DNA of 64,000 bases from Gemmatimonadota bacterium (GTDB taxonomy: Bacteria; Gemmatimonadota; Gemmatimonadetes; Gemmatimonadales; Gemmatimonadaceae). Under the pieces are notes generated by a model, which saw only the letters and a list, made by a program, of their open reading frames with translations, ran no database searches and had not been told where the DNA came from. The stretch lies in the NCBI GenBank assembly GCA_028287235.1, contig JAQBQB010000029.1, positions 53,030 to 117,029 on the forward strand, read 5' to 3'. The position numbers and the translations under genes are program-made. Positions 1 through 9,090 of this stretch are shown in pieces (the stretch's first letter is position 1; each line of letters begins with the position of its first letter).

Positions 1-794
1 CCCGTGTCGGGTGCGAGCACGAGCGACGATCCGTCGAGAATGCCCACGAGGTTGCGCAGACCGCTGCCGAGCGCGGAATGAGGCGCGTGTCGTGCGCGCT
101 CCATGATCGCCTGTTCGGCGTGCACTTCGCGCGGCGACTTGCCGCCGACGAGCACGGGCTGCAGTCCAAAGTCGTGATACAGCGCGTCGACCACCTCGGC
201 CCACCGCTCGGGAAGCCAGTCTTTCTGTGGCTTGCTCGTCGCCACCACGATCGATGCGAGCGGCCGCTCGAAGCGCGCGAGAAATTCGTCCTGCCAGGCG
301 CGCTCGTTCGGCCACGGGCCGAGGTCCCACGTCACCGGCTCGTGCGGCACGTTGAGCGCGGTGAGGAACTCGAAGTACTGGTCTTGCACGTGCTGCACGG
401 CGTGCGGCGGGATGCGATGTGTGGTGAACAGCCAGTTGAAATCGCGCGCTCGGGCGCGATCGAAGCCGAGCTTCACGCGCGCCTGCGTGAATTTCGTGAC
501 GATGCCCGCCTTGAAGTACACCTGCAGGTTGATCACGAGGTCGAACTCGCGTCCGGCGAGCGCTCGGCGAATGTCGGCGAAGGCGCTCCATCCCTTCGCG
601 CGGTCGAAGAGCAGAATCTCGTCGACGGAGCGGTGGCCGCGCACGAGCGTGGCCGGCCCGGGCTGCAGTACCCAGGTGATGTGAACGTGTGGCGAATGTC
701 GCTTGAGCGCGTTGACGACGGGCAGCACGTGCACCGCATCGCCCACCGCGCTCATCATGACGATGCAGACGCGGCGTAGAGGAACGTCGATCAT
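1..794 (-). CDS. Glycosyltransferase family 9 (heptosyltransferase-like), 3' end outside window
   Basis: Translating the minus strand from the ATG at 794 gives an uninterrupted frame to the window edge, starting MIDVPLRRVCIVMMSAVGDA. The S-A-V-G-D nucleotide-sugar start motif, the segment PQKDWLPERWAEVVDAL and a final LAPDT are typical of GT9 enzymes that add heptose to LPS core. The gene is cut at the C-terminal side by the window boundary, so about 264 residues are visible. Its ATG overlaps the stop of the next upstream GT9 gene (ATGA), so the two are probably one transcript. The acceptor sugar cannot be told from the sequence. Confidence 0.88.
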   Translation of the reverse strand, partial: MIDVPLRRVCIVMMSAVGDAVHVLPVVNALKRHSPHVHITWVLQPGPATLVRGHRSVDEILLFDRAKGWSAFADIRRALAGREFDLVINLQVYFKAGIVTKFTQARVKLGFDRARARDFNWLFTTHRIPPHAVQHVQDQYFEFLTALNVPHEPVTWDLGPWPNERAWQDEFLARFERPLASIVVATSKPQKDWLPERWAEVVDALYHDFGLQPVLVGGKSPREVHAEQAIMERARHAPHSALGSGLRNLVGILDGSSLVLAPDT

Positions 795-1792
795 GCAGTG
801 GAAAATAGACCGAGTTCCTCGATCTCGCGCATGATGGTGTCGGAGGTGATTCCGGCCGGCGTGGGACGGTGGATGACGATCGACGGACCGGCCCCCTGCG
901 GGAACGTGCGGTCCGGTTGGCCTGGGGCGAATACGCCTATCACGGGCACGCCGAAGGCTGCCGCGATGTGGAGCGGGCCGGAGTCGTGCCCCACGAACAG
1001 CGCGGCCAGCGAGAGCGCGGCCGCGGTGGCCGTGAGCGAGCCGTCTCCGATCTGGTCGACGTAGTAGCCGGAGGGATGGGCGTACGAGCCGCGGAGTTCC
1101 CGAAGCTCGGACGGCGTACCGACCCACAGCACATCCAAGCCGTGACTTTGGAGCTCGAAGGCGATCTGCGTCCATTCGGCGAGCGGCACGCATCGGTTTC
1201 GCCGGCTGGCGAACGCGTGCAGGGCCGCGAAGCGAGGCGGAAGCTGGTCGATCACTTCCGGCAGCGCGGTGCCGAGCCGCGCGACATCGAGCGCGTAGCA
1301 GGGGTCGACGGACTGGATGCCAAGCGGCGTGAGCAACCGAGCCTGCTCGCTCACGACGGGTTTGTGAGGATCTTCAGGCGGCAGGGTGTGCGTGAGAAAG
1401 TGCGCGTTGTGATTGCGCGCCGGACCAATGCGCACGGGAATGCGCGTCGTCGCCACGGCGGCGGCGGTGCGCCATGGGGCTTCGCTCAGCACGGCGAGGT
1501 CGTAGCGATTTGCCCTGACCTGGCGCGCACTGCGAAGGAACGCGCGCGTCGACGGCGGGTCGATGTGGCGCTGCACGGCCCAAAATGGATCGGCGGCGAT
1601 GACGGTGGTGACGTGCGGAATGAGCGCGGCGACGGGCGCGGTGTAGGCCCTGCACCAGACGTCGATCGTCGCATTGGGGAACGCCTCGCGCAGCGCCGGC
1701 GTGAGGGCCGACGTGAACACCAAGTCACCGAGATTGTCGAGCGCGACGAGAAGAATGCGCTCGGGCGGCGTGTCGAAGTCGATCACGGGCAT
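791..1792 (-). CDS. Glycosyltransferase family 9 (heptosyltransferase-like)
   Basis: This 333-residue protein begins MPVIDFDTPPERILLVALDN and carries the N-terminal D-N-L-G-D motif and the C-terminal HDSGPLHIAAAFGVPVIGVF motif of GT9 transferases. The frame stays open upstream to 2119, but that extension is Arg/Ala-rich, antisense to the next gene, and unlike the family, so the ATG at 1792 is chosen. It overlaps the downstream GT9 gene by four bases. Known members transfer ADP-heptose to the inner core of lipopolysaccharide at the cytoplasmic face of the inner membrane. The paired arrangement resembles waaC/waaF, but which is which cannot be decided here. Confidence 0.88.
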   Translation of the reverse strand: MPVIDFDTPPERILLVALDNLGDLVFTSALTPALREAFPNATIDVWCRAYTAPVAALIPHVTTVIAADPFWAVQRHIDPPSTRAFLRSARQVRANRYDLAVLSEAPWRTAAAVATTRIPVRIGPARNHNAHFLTHTLPPEDPHKPVVSEQARLLTPLGIQSVDPCYALDVARLGTALPEVIDQLPPRFAALHAFASRRNRCVPLAEWTQIAFELQSHGLDVLWVGTPSELRELRGSYAHPSGYYVDQIGDGSLTATAAALSLAALFVGHDSGPLHIAAAFGVPVIGVFAPGQPDRTFPQGAGPSIVIHRPTPAGITSDTIMREIEELGLFSTA

Positions 1793-1857
1793 CGGTCTGC
1801 GCGGCAATCGGCGGCCGAGGCTTGCGGCGCGCGAGGTGACAGCGGAAGTTGCGCGCC

Positions 1858-2943
1858 GTGAGCCTTCGAGTGTTGCACGTCGATACGGAGCGCGGCTGGC
1901 GCGGCGGCGAGCGCCAGGCGCTTTGGCTGGCGCAGGAGCTGGCGCGGCGCGGTCATGGGTCCATCGTGGCGGCGCGCGGCGGCGAGCCGTTGGAGGCGCG
2001 GGCTCGCGCGGCCGGCCTCGAGACGGTTGCGTGTGGACCGGCCAACGAGCTCGATCCGCTTGCGGCCTGGCGGTTGCGCCGCGTGATCCGCGCGGAGCGC
2101 ATCGACGTCGTGCACGCACACACCGCGCATGCCGTGGCCGTTGGCGGGCTCGCGACGTTCGGCAGCGGCGTGCCGCTGGTCGTGTCGCGCCGCGTGGACT
2201 TTCCGTTGCGGCGCAACGCCGGCACTCGTGTGAAGTACTCGCGCGCCGCGGTGCTCGTCGCCGTTTCGCGCGCCGTTGCGCGAATACTGGAGCAGAGCGG
2301 CATTGGCCCCGATCGCATTCGGGTCGTGCCGGACGGCGTCGACATCCGCCGCACGGTCGCGCCGGCGAGCGCGGACGTGCTCGCGTCGCTTGGCATCGCG
2401 CGTGGAGCGCCGCTGGTGGTGCAGGTCGCGCAGCTGGTCGGTCATAAGGATCCGCTCAACTTCGTGCGCGCCATTGCGGTCACTCGCGAGCGTGCGCCGG
2501 CGGTGCAGGCCTTGATGGTCGGCGACGGACCACTGCGCGCCGACGTCGAGCGAGAGATCGAGTCGCTCGGGCTCGACGGCGTCGTCCACCTCGCCGGATA
2601 TCGAACCGACGCCGATTCGCTGCTGCGGGCGGCGAGCGTCGCGACGCTCAGCTCGAGCGAGGAAGGGATGGGATCGGTGCTGCTCGATTCGCTCGCCTTC
2701 GCGCTGCCCGTTGCCGCGACGCGCGCGGGCGGCATTCCGGAGGTGATCGTCGACGGTACGTCGGGACTGCTCGTGCCGGTGAGCGATCCGCGCGCGCTCG
2801 GCGACGCGATCGCGAGACTCGTGCTCGACGACGCGCTCCGCGAGCGCCTGAGTGCCAACGCGCGAGTCCGTGCCGCTGAATTCTCTGTCGAGCGCATGAC
2901 CGACCGAACGATCGAAGTCTATGAAGAGGTGCTGAACCGCTAG
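1858..2943 (+). CDS. Glycosyltransferase family 4 (GT-B fold)
   Basis: The 361-residue product has the RGWRGGERQ donor/acceptor loop near its start and the C-terminal SSSEEGMGSVLLDSLAFALP segment, which is the E-x7-E region of GT4 enzymes. The GTG at 1858 is chosen because GGAAG lies nine bases before it; a TTG at 1849 is also in frame. It is divergent from the GT9 gene with a gap of about 65 bases. Its TAG stop shares the palindrome CTAG (2940-2943) with the stop of the convergent kinase gene. It probably builds LPS or another envelope glycan with its neighbours. The sugar is unknown. Confidence 0.88.
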   Translation: MSLRVLHVDTERGWRGGERQALWLAQELARRGHGSIVAARGGEPLEARARAAGLETVACGPANELDPLAAWRLRRVIRAERIDVVHAHTAHAVAVGGLATFGSGVPLVVSRRVDFPLRRNAGTRVKYSRAAVLVAVSRAVARILEQSGIGPDRIRVVPDGVDIRRTVAPASADVLASLGIARGAPLVVQVAQLVGHKDPLNFVRAIAVTRERAPAVQALMVGDGPLRADVEREIESLGLDGVVHLAGYRTDADSLLRAASVATLSSSEEGMGSVLLDSLAFALPVAATRAGGIPEVIVDGTSGLLVPVSDPRALGDAIARLVLDDALRERLSANARVRAAEFSVERMTDRTIEVYEEVLNR

Positions 2944-3703
2944 AGACGTCGCCCGCGGACGAGCGCCGCGAACTCCGCCAGCTCGGGCTCCGTGACCCGC
3001 GCGCCGTGCTGCTGCTGCCACTTTCGCGCCGAACGAAGCAAACGCGCAAGATTCTGCTCGAGCACGTCGACGCTGCCGGTGGGGAATGTGACACGGTCGA
3101 CGTCGAGCACCATGACGCGCGGCGTCAAGTCTTCTATGCCGAGCAGGACATTCTTGACGTTGAGGTCACGATGTCGGGCTCCCATGTTACTGAGCGCGGT
3201 CACGAGCTGCGCCGTGCCGGCCAGCGCGCGGATTCGCTCGGCGGCATCGGGCGACTGAAGCGGAGTGGAGAGGTCGACGGCGTTGGCGACTTCGCGAGTC
3301 ATCACATCGGCGCGGAGCAGCCCCGCCGGCGCGTCGTACAGCACGTACCCGAGCATCTGCGGCGTGGGCACACCGTGGTGCCTGAGCCGTTCGGAAATGT
3401 TCAGCTCGCGCGGCGCGCGCGTCGGCGGCAGAAAGAGATCGCCGCGGATCTGCCCGAGCAGACCGCCGTGCCTGTTGCGCCGAACGACCACGCGCTCATT
3501 GGTGTGCGGCAGCGAGAGCGCGTAGACGACGCCGCGTCCGGTGAGCGGCCGCGCGTCGGGTTGGCGCGCGGCGAACTCATACAGCGTGTCGGCACGGAGG
3601 ATGTCGCGCAGCGCGTCGGCGACGGAAACGACGCAGGTGACCTCCGAGCGGCTCACCCGGAATCGAACGAATCCGGGCGGCGGCTCGGGGGAAGGCGGGC
3701 GCA

Positions 3704-3704
<1 letters not shown>
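2940..3704 (-). CDS. Lipopolysaccharide (Kdo/WaaP-type) kinase family protein
   Basis: The 254-residue protein resembles the protein-kinase-like enzymes that phosphorylate Kdo or heptose in LPS. It has a basic N lobe (RVVVRRNRHGG), an RGDLF segment and the catalytic loop RHRDLNVKNVLL, in which Asp is the catalytic base. The metal-binding motif reads VLDVDR rather than the usual DFG/DFD form. The ATG at 3704 overlaps the TGA of the upstream cyclase gene by one base (TGATG), which fixes the start; the longer open frame to 3770 would run into that gene. Next to three glycosyltransferases, an LPS core role is the simplest reading. Confidence 0.8.
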
Positions 3705-5299
<1,595 letters not shown>

Positions 5300-5305
5300 G
5301 GCGAA

Positions 5306-5311
5306 ATAATA
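5306..5311 (-). promoter_or_regulatory. -10-like hexamer directly before cyclase start
   Basis: TATTAT on the minus strand ends six bases before the ATG at 5299, inside the short gap after trpE. No Shine-Dalgarno sequence lies between. This spacing would start transcription at or within a base or two of the ATG. A convincing -35 is not visible. Confidence 0.4.
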
Positions 5312-5315
5312 GCGG

Positions 5316-6860
5316 CTACCGTTTTGCCGGTCGAATCTGGCCGATCGCCGTCAGCAGCGCGCGCGCCTTGTTCTGATGCTCGAGAAACTCGCGCTCCGGC
5401 ACGGAATCGTAGACCACACCCGCCGCCGACTGTATCGACGCGACGCCGTTGGCGATCACGCAGGTGCGGATCGTGATGGCGAGGTCCATGCGCCTCACGC
5501 CCGCGCTGATGTAGCCCACCGCACCACCGTACGGGCCGCGGCGCTCGGGCTCCATTTCGTCGATGATCTCCATGGCGCGGACCTTCGGCGCGCCGGTGAG
5601 CGTACCGGCCGGGAAGCCGGCGCGAAACGCGTCCATCGCCGTGAGGTCGTCGCGCAGCTCGCCGTCGACCTGGCTCACGAGGTGAAGCACGTGCGAGTAG
5701 CGCTCCACGACCATCAACTCGCTCACGCGCACGGAGCCGTACTTGGCGACGCGGCCCACGTCGTTGCGTCCGAGGTCGACGAGCATGAGGTGCTCCGCGC
5801 GCTCCTTCTCGTCGGCGATGAGCTCGGCGGTCATCGCCGCGTCGTCGGCTTCGGTGCGGCCGCGGCGACGCGTGCCGGCGATCGGACGCAACGTCACCGT
5901 GCCTTGCGCACTCACGCGCACGAGAAGCTCGGGCGAGCTCCCGACGATCTCGACGCCGTCGAGGACGAGATGATACATGTAGGGCGACGGGTTGATCACC
6001 CGCAGGGCGCGATACAGGTCGGTCGACGAGAAATCGAACGGCACGTCGATCCGGCGGGCGATCTGCACCTGAAACGCGTCCCCGGCAATGATGTATTCGC
6101 GCACGCGCTCCACGTCGACGAGAAACTTCGCTTTGTCGTAGCGCGACTCGCCTTCGGCGGGTGCGGCCTTGGTATCGAGCTCCAGGGGCGCGAGCACGGA
6201 CGGCCCGCGCAAGCGCGCGACGGTCGCGTCGATCGTCCGCAGGGCGGCGTCGTAGGCGGTTTGGAGCTCCGCATCGGATGCCGAGTCGCTCACGCGTGCC
6301 GTGGCCACGACGCGCGCCTGCGAGCGCAGGTTGTCGAAGATGACGAGCGCGTCGGTGAAGACGAACAGCGCGTCGGGCACATCGACGCCGCGGGCCGGCG
6401 GGGCGGGGAGCCGCTCGATGATGCGGGCCACGTCGTAGCCAAAGTAGCCGACGGCCCCGCTCCAGAATTCGCCGATCTCCGGGACTTCAACGGGCTCGCA
6501 GTCGCGCAGCAATGCTTCGAGGTCGACGAGGGGATCGTCGGGGCGCCGGTCGTTGTGCCAGCCGCGGTCGGCCGTCCAGTCCTGCACCGTGCCGTCCACG
6601 AGCTTCCAGGCGGCACGCGGCGCGGTTCCCATGAACGTATACCGCGCCCACGTCTCGCCTCCGGCAGGCGCGGACTCGAGCAGGAAGGCGAACGGACCGT
6701 TTCGCAGCTTGGCGAACGCGGCCACAGGAGTTTCGGCATCGAGCAGGACGTCGCGCCACACGGGAACAAGGCGTGGGGCGTGGACCGTGGGGCGTGGACC
6801 GTGTGAGGCGGGCCGTGGGGCATGGCTCCGCGCGCGGGCGCGGAAATCTTCAACACTCAT
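5316..6860 (-). CDS. trpE: Anthranilate synthase component I
   Basis: The 514-residue enzyme makes anthranilate from chorismate, using ammonia supplied by the glutaminase TrpG, as the first step of tryptophan synthesis. Seen directly: the N-terminal LLES motif that contributes to the tryptophan feedback site in this family; the chorismate-binding core with PIAGTRRRGR, LGRNDVGRVAKYGSV and PAGTLTGAPKVRAM; and the late GGAVGY segment. PIAGTR favours TrpE over PabB. The start is the ATG at 6860 (MSVEDF), which matches usual TrpE N-termini. Residues about 12-28 are a His/Pro/Arg-rich insertion encoded by a tandem repeat. No trpG is next to it. Confidence 0.93.
   Translation of the reverse strand: MSVEDFRARARSHAPRPASHGPRPTVHAPRLVPVWRDVLLDAETPVAAFAKLRNGPFAFLLESAPAGGETWARYTFMGTAPRAAWKLVDGTVQDWTADRGWHNDRRPDDPLVDLEALLRDCEPVEVPEIGEFWSGAVGYFGYDVARIIERLPAPPARGVDVPDALFVFTDALVIFDNLRSQARVVATARVSDSASDAELQTAYDAALRTIDATVARLRGPSVLAPLELDTKAAPAEGESRYDKAKFLVDVERVREYIIAGDAFQVQIARRIDVPFDFSSTDLYRALRVINPSPYMYHLVLDGVEIVGSSPELLVRVSAQGTVTLRPIAGTRRRGRTEADDAAMTAELIADEKERAEHLMLVDLGRNDVGRVAKYGSVRVSELMVVERYSHVLHLVSQVDGELRDDLTAMDAFRAGFPAGTLTGAPKVRAMEIIDEMEPERRGPYGGAVGYISAGVRRMDLAITIRTCVIANGVASIQSAAGVVYDSVPEREFLEHQNKARALLTAIGQIRPAKR
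6773..6826. repeat. trpE: 14-bp tandem repeat inside the trpE N-terminus
   Basis: The word GTGGGGCGTGGACC occurs twice head to tail at 6773-6800, and a decayed third copy follows near 6815. On the coding strand it reads as an HAPRP/HGPRP-like stretch between MSVEDF and the conserved LVPVWRDVL. Similar short-word repeats occur in intergenic gaps of this window. Confidence 0.75.
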
Positions 6861-6905
6861 CGAGCGGGTTGCTCCGGTCGGGACAGCCCGCGATATTCGC
6901 CAATC

Positions 6906-8999
6906 ATGCGTCGATTCCTCGCGGCGGGCCGCGCCGCGTGCTGGTTGTTCGTTTTCGCGATTTCTGCGCGCGGGGCCGGCGCACAAAAGTGGAACGACTC
7001 GCTCAGCCTCGATCTCGTCAATCGGGCCACCGCGCGCCGAGTACGACAGCTCGCCGACACGGAGCTCACCGACTACCAAGCCACCGCGCACGGGTACGTC
7101 ACCTTTCTGGCGCAGCTTGGCGAGGGACTCCGCACGCCGCCCAAGATCATCAAGGCGGACGAGCTCCAGCTGGAAGTCTACTGGCACGCTCCCAACCTGA
7201 GCAAGCAGCGAATCGTGGGGCGGCGCGACACGCTCCTGTTGCCGACTGACATCGCGTATCACGCCGATCACCTGGGGATCGTCCAGAACAATTTTCCCAG
7301 CGTGATTCGGATCGGCGACGGCGACGAAGTGCGCGACGTGCCGCATCCGCTGTCGCCCGCCGGGTTGCTCGACTACGACTTCGCGCTCACCGACAGCTTC
7401 GCGATCGGCTCCGGTCCGCAGCGCATTCGCGTACACGAGATCAAGGTGCGTCCCAAGGACGACCGGCAGCCGCGCGTGGTGGGCGCGGTCTACGTCGACG
7501 CGTCGGGAGGGGAGGTGGTGCGCATGAATCTGAGCTTCACGCGCGCCGCCTTCGTCGACCAGGCGCTCGAGGAGCTGTCGATCATCCTGGAGAACCGCCT
7601 CGTGGGCGGGAAGTTCTGGCTTCCCAATCGCCAGCTGATCGAGATCAAGCGGTCGGGCACGTGGATGGATTTTCCCGCGCGCGGCATCATTCGCGGCCGG
7701 TGGGAGATCGGCGACTACCGCTTCAATCTCAAGTTGCCGATGACGGTGTACACCGGTCCCGAGATCGTCCAAGTCTCGCCGCAGCAGCTCAAGGCATATC
7801 CGTGGACCGGACGCGTTCTGGATTCGCTTCCCCCCGACGTGCGTGCCGTCACCGAGGAGGACGTGAAGCGGGTGCAGGACGAAGCGCGTGCATTGGTGCG
7901 GGCGCAGGCGTTGGCGCGCGCGCAACACGCGACGCTGTCGGCGCGAAACGTGTCGGATCTGGTGCACGTGAACCGGGTGGAAGGCCTCGCGCTCGGCAGC
8001 GGCGTGTCGAAGGTGCTCGGCTCCGGTGTGACCGGGACGGCGCGCGCGCGGTACGGCATCGACGACCACGACGTGCTCGGAGCGGCATCGGTCGCCTGGC
8101 TGCATCCGTCGGGGTTCGGCGTACGGCTCTTCGGGCTGCGAGACTTCCGCGACGCCGGTGACGTGCAGGAGCGATCGTCGGCGTTGAACAGCCTCGCGGC
8201 GCAGGAGTTCGGGAGCGATTACACCGATCCGTATCTCGTGCGCGGCGGCGGTGCGGGGCTCGACTTTCCGACGTTCCTCTCGTTCCACTGGCAGCTCGAC
8301 GGGTCGGTGGAGCGGCAGGATTCGCTGGAGGTGCACGCGCATCCGGTGGTCCGGAAGTTCGCTCCCACGGTTCCGGCCATGGCAAGGCGGCTCTTCCGGT
8401 TGTCGCTCGGTGCGGATCGGCCGCCCTCGCTCTGGCTGTTCGGCACCGAGCTCGCGATGCGCGGGGAGCTTCGCGGCACGTGGGATCTGCGGCCGACGAT
8501 CGTTCCGGGCGGCACGAGCACGGCGCGGACCTTCCGCGGTGCGGTGAGCGCGGAGCTCGAGCGCCCGTACGGGTCGAATCGGCTGGTGTCGCGCACCACG
8601 GCGGCCGGCCTCTCGACGCTTGGCTTCGAGCCGAGGCAGGAGCTGGTCTACCTCGGCGGTCCGATCAGCGCGCCGGGCTATGATTATCATTCTCTCATAG
8701 CGCGCGCCGCGGTGAGCCAGCATCTGGAGTGGCAGTTCCCGGTACCGTTCCCCGCGTTCTCGCTCGGACGCTTCGGGCGGGTGCCGGCCACGGCGTCGCT
8801 CGCGCCGTTCGTGCACGCGGCGTTCGTCTCACGGCCGACGAGCGGCGCGGGCGCGAGCGACGGCGTCTATCCGGCGGTCGGAACCGGATTCCTCACCCCC
8901 TTCAATCTCCTGCGCTTCGACGTGGCGCGGGGAGTCGGTCGCGGCGGGCGGTGGACGTTTGCCGTGGACGTGTCGCGGGAGTTCTGGAGCATCTTTTGA
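6906..8999 (+). CDS. Predicted outer-membrane beta-barrel protein, function unknown
   Basis: The 697-residue protein starts with a signal peptide (MRRFLAAGRAACWLFVFAIS..., likely cut after about residue 26, AGAQ). It ends REFWSIF, and a terminal Phe is typical of proteins inserted by the BAM complex. The C-terminal half has alternating hydrophobic strands and glycines as in Omp85 or DUF5686-like barrels. I see no enzyme motif. The start at 6906 is chosen because the signal peptide begins there; a GATATT hexamer lies eight bases upstream. It is divergent from trpE across a 45-base gap that must hold both promoters. No close family can be named with confidence. Confidence 0.72.
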   Translation: MRRFLAAGRAACWLFVFAISARGAGAQKWNDSLSLDLVNRATARRVRQLADTELTDYQATAHGYVTFLAQLGEGLRTPPKIIKADELQLEVYWHAPNLSKQRIVGRRDTLLLPTDIAYHADHLGIVQNNFPSVIRIGDGDEVRDVPHPLSPAGLLDYDFALTDSFAIGSGPQRIRVHEIKVRPKDDRQPRVVGAVYVDASGGEVVRMNLSFTRAAFVDQALEELSIILENRLVGGKFWLPNRQLIEIKRSGTWMDFPARGIIRGRWEIGDYRFNLKLPMTVYTGPEIVQVSPQQLKAYPWTGRVLDSLPPDVRAVTEEDVKRVQDEARALVRAQALARAQHATLSARNVSDLVHVNRVEGLALGSGVSKVLGSGVTGTARARYGIDDHDVLGAASVAWLHPSGFGVRLFGLRDFRDAGDVQERSSALNSLAAQEFGSDYTDPYLVRGGGAGLDFPTFLSFHWQLDGSVERQDSLEVHAHPVVRKFAPTVPAMARRLFRLSLGADRPPSLWLFGTELAMRGELRGTWDLRPTIVPGGTSTARTFRGAVSAELERPYGSNRLVSRTTAAGLSTLGFEPRQELVYLGGPISAPGYDYHSLIARAAVSQHLEWQFPVPFPAFSLGRFGRVPATASLAPFVHAAFVSRPTSGAGASDGVYPAVGTGFLTPFNLLRFDVARGVGRGGRWTFAVDVSREFWSIF

Positions 9000-9090
9000 A
9001 CTGGCCAACGCGACGCTACAGGGAAGCATTTCGCACCGGCGTGCAATAGCGCAGTGATGCAGGTCGCGCGATCGGGCGCAACTTGCCGGC

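Noticed and set aside
6861..8816. Minus-strand upstream extension of the trpE frame
   Set aside because: It lies antisense to the outer-membrane protein gene, is Arg/His-rich, and has no family features. trpE starts at 6860.
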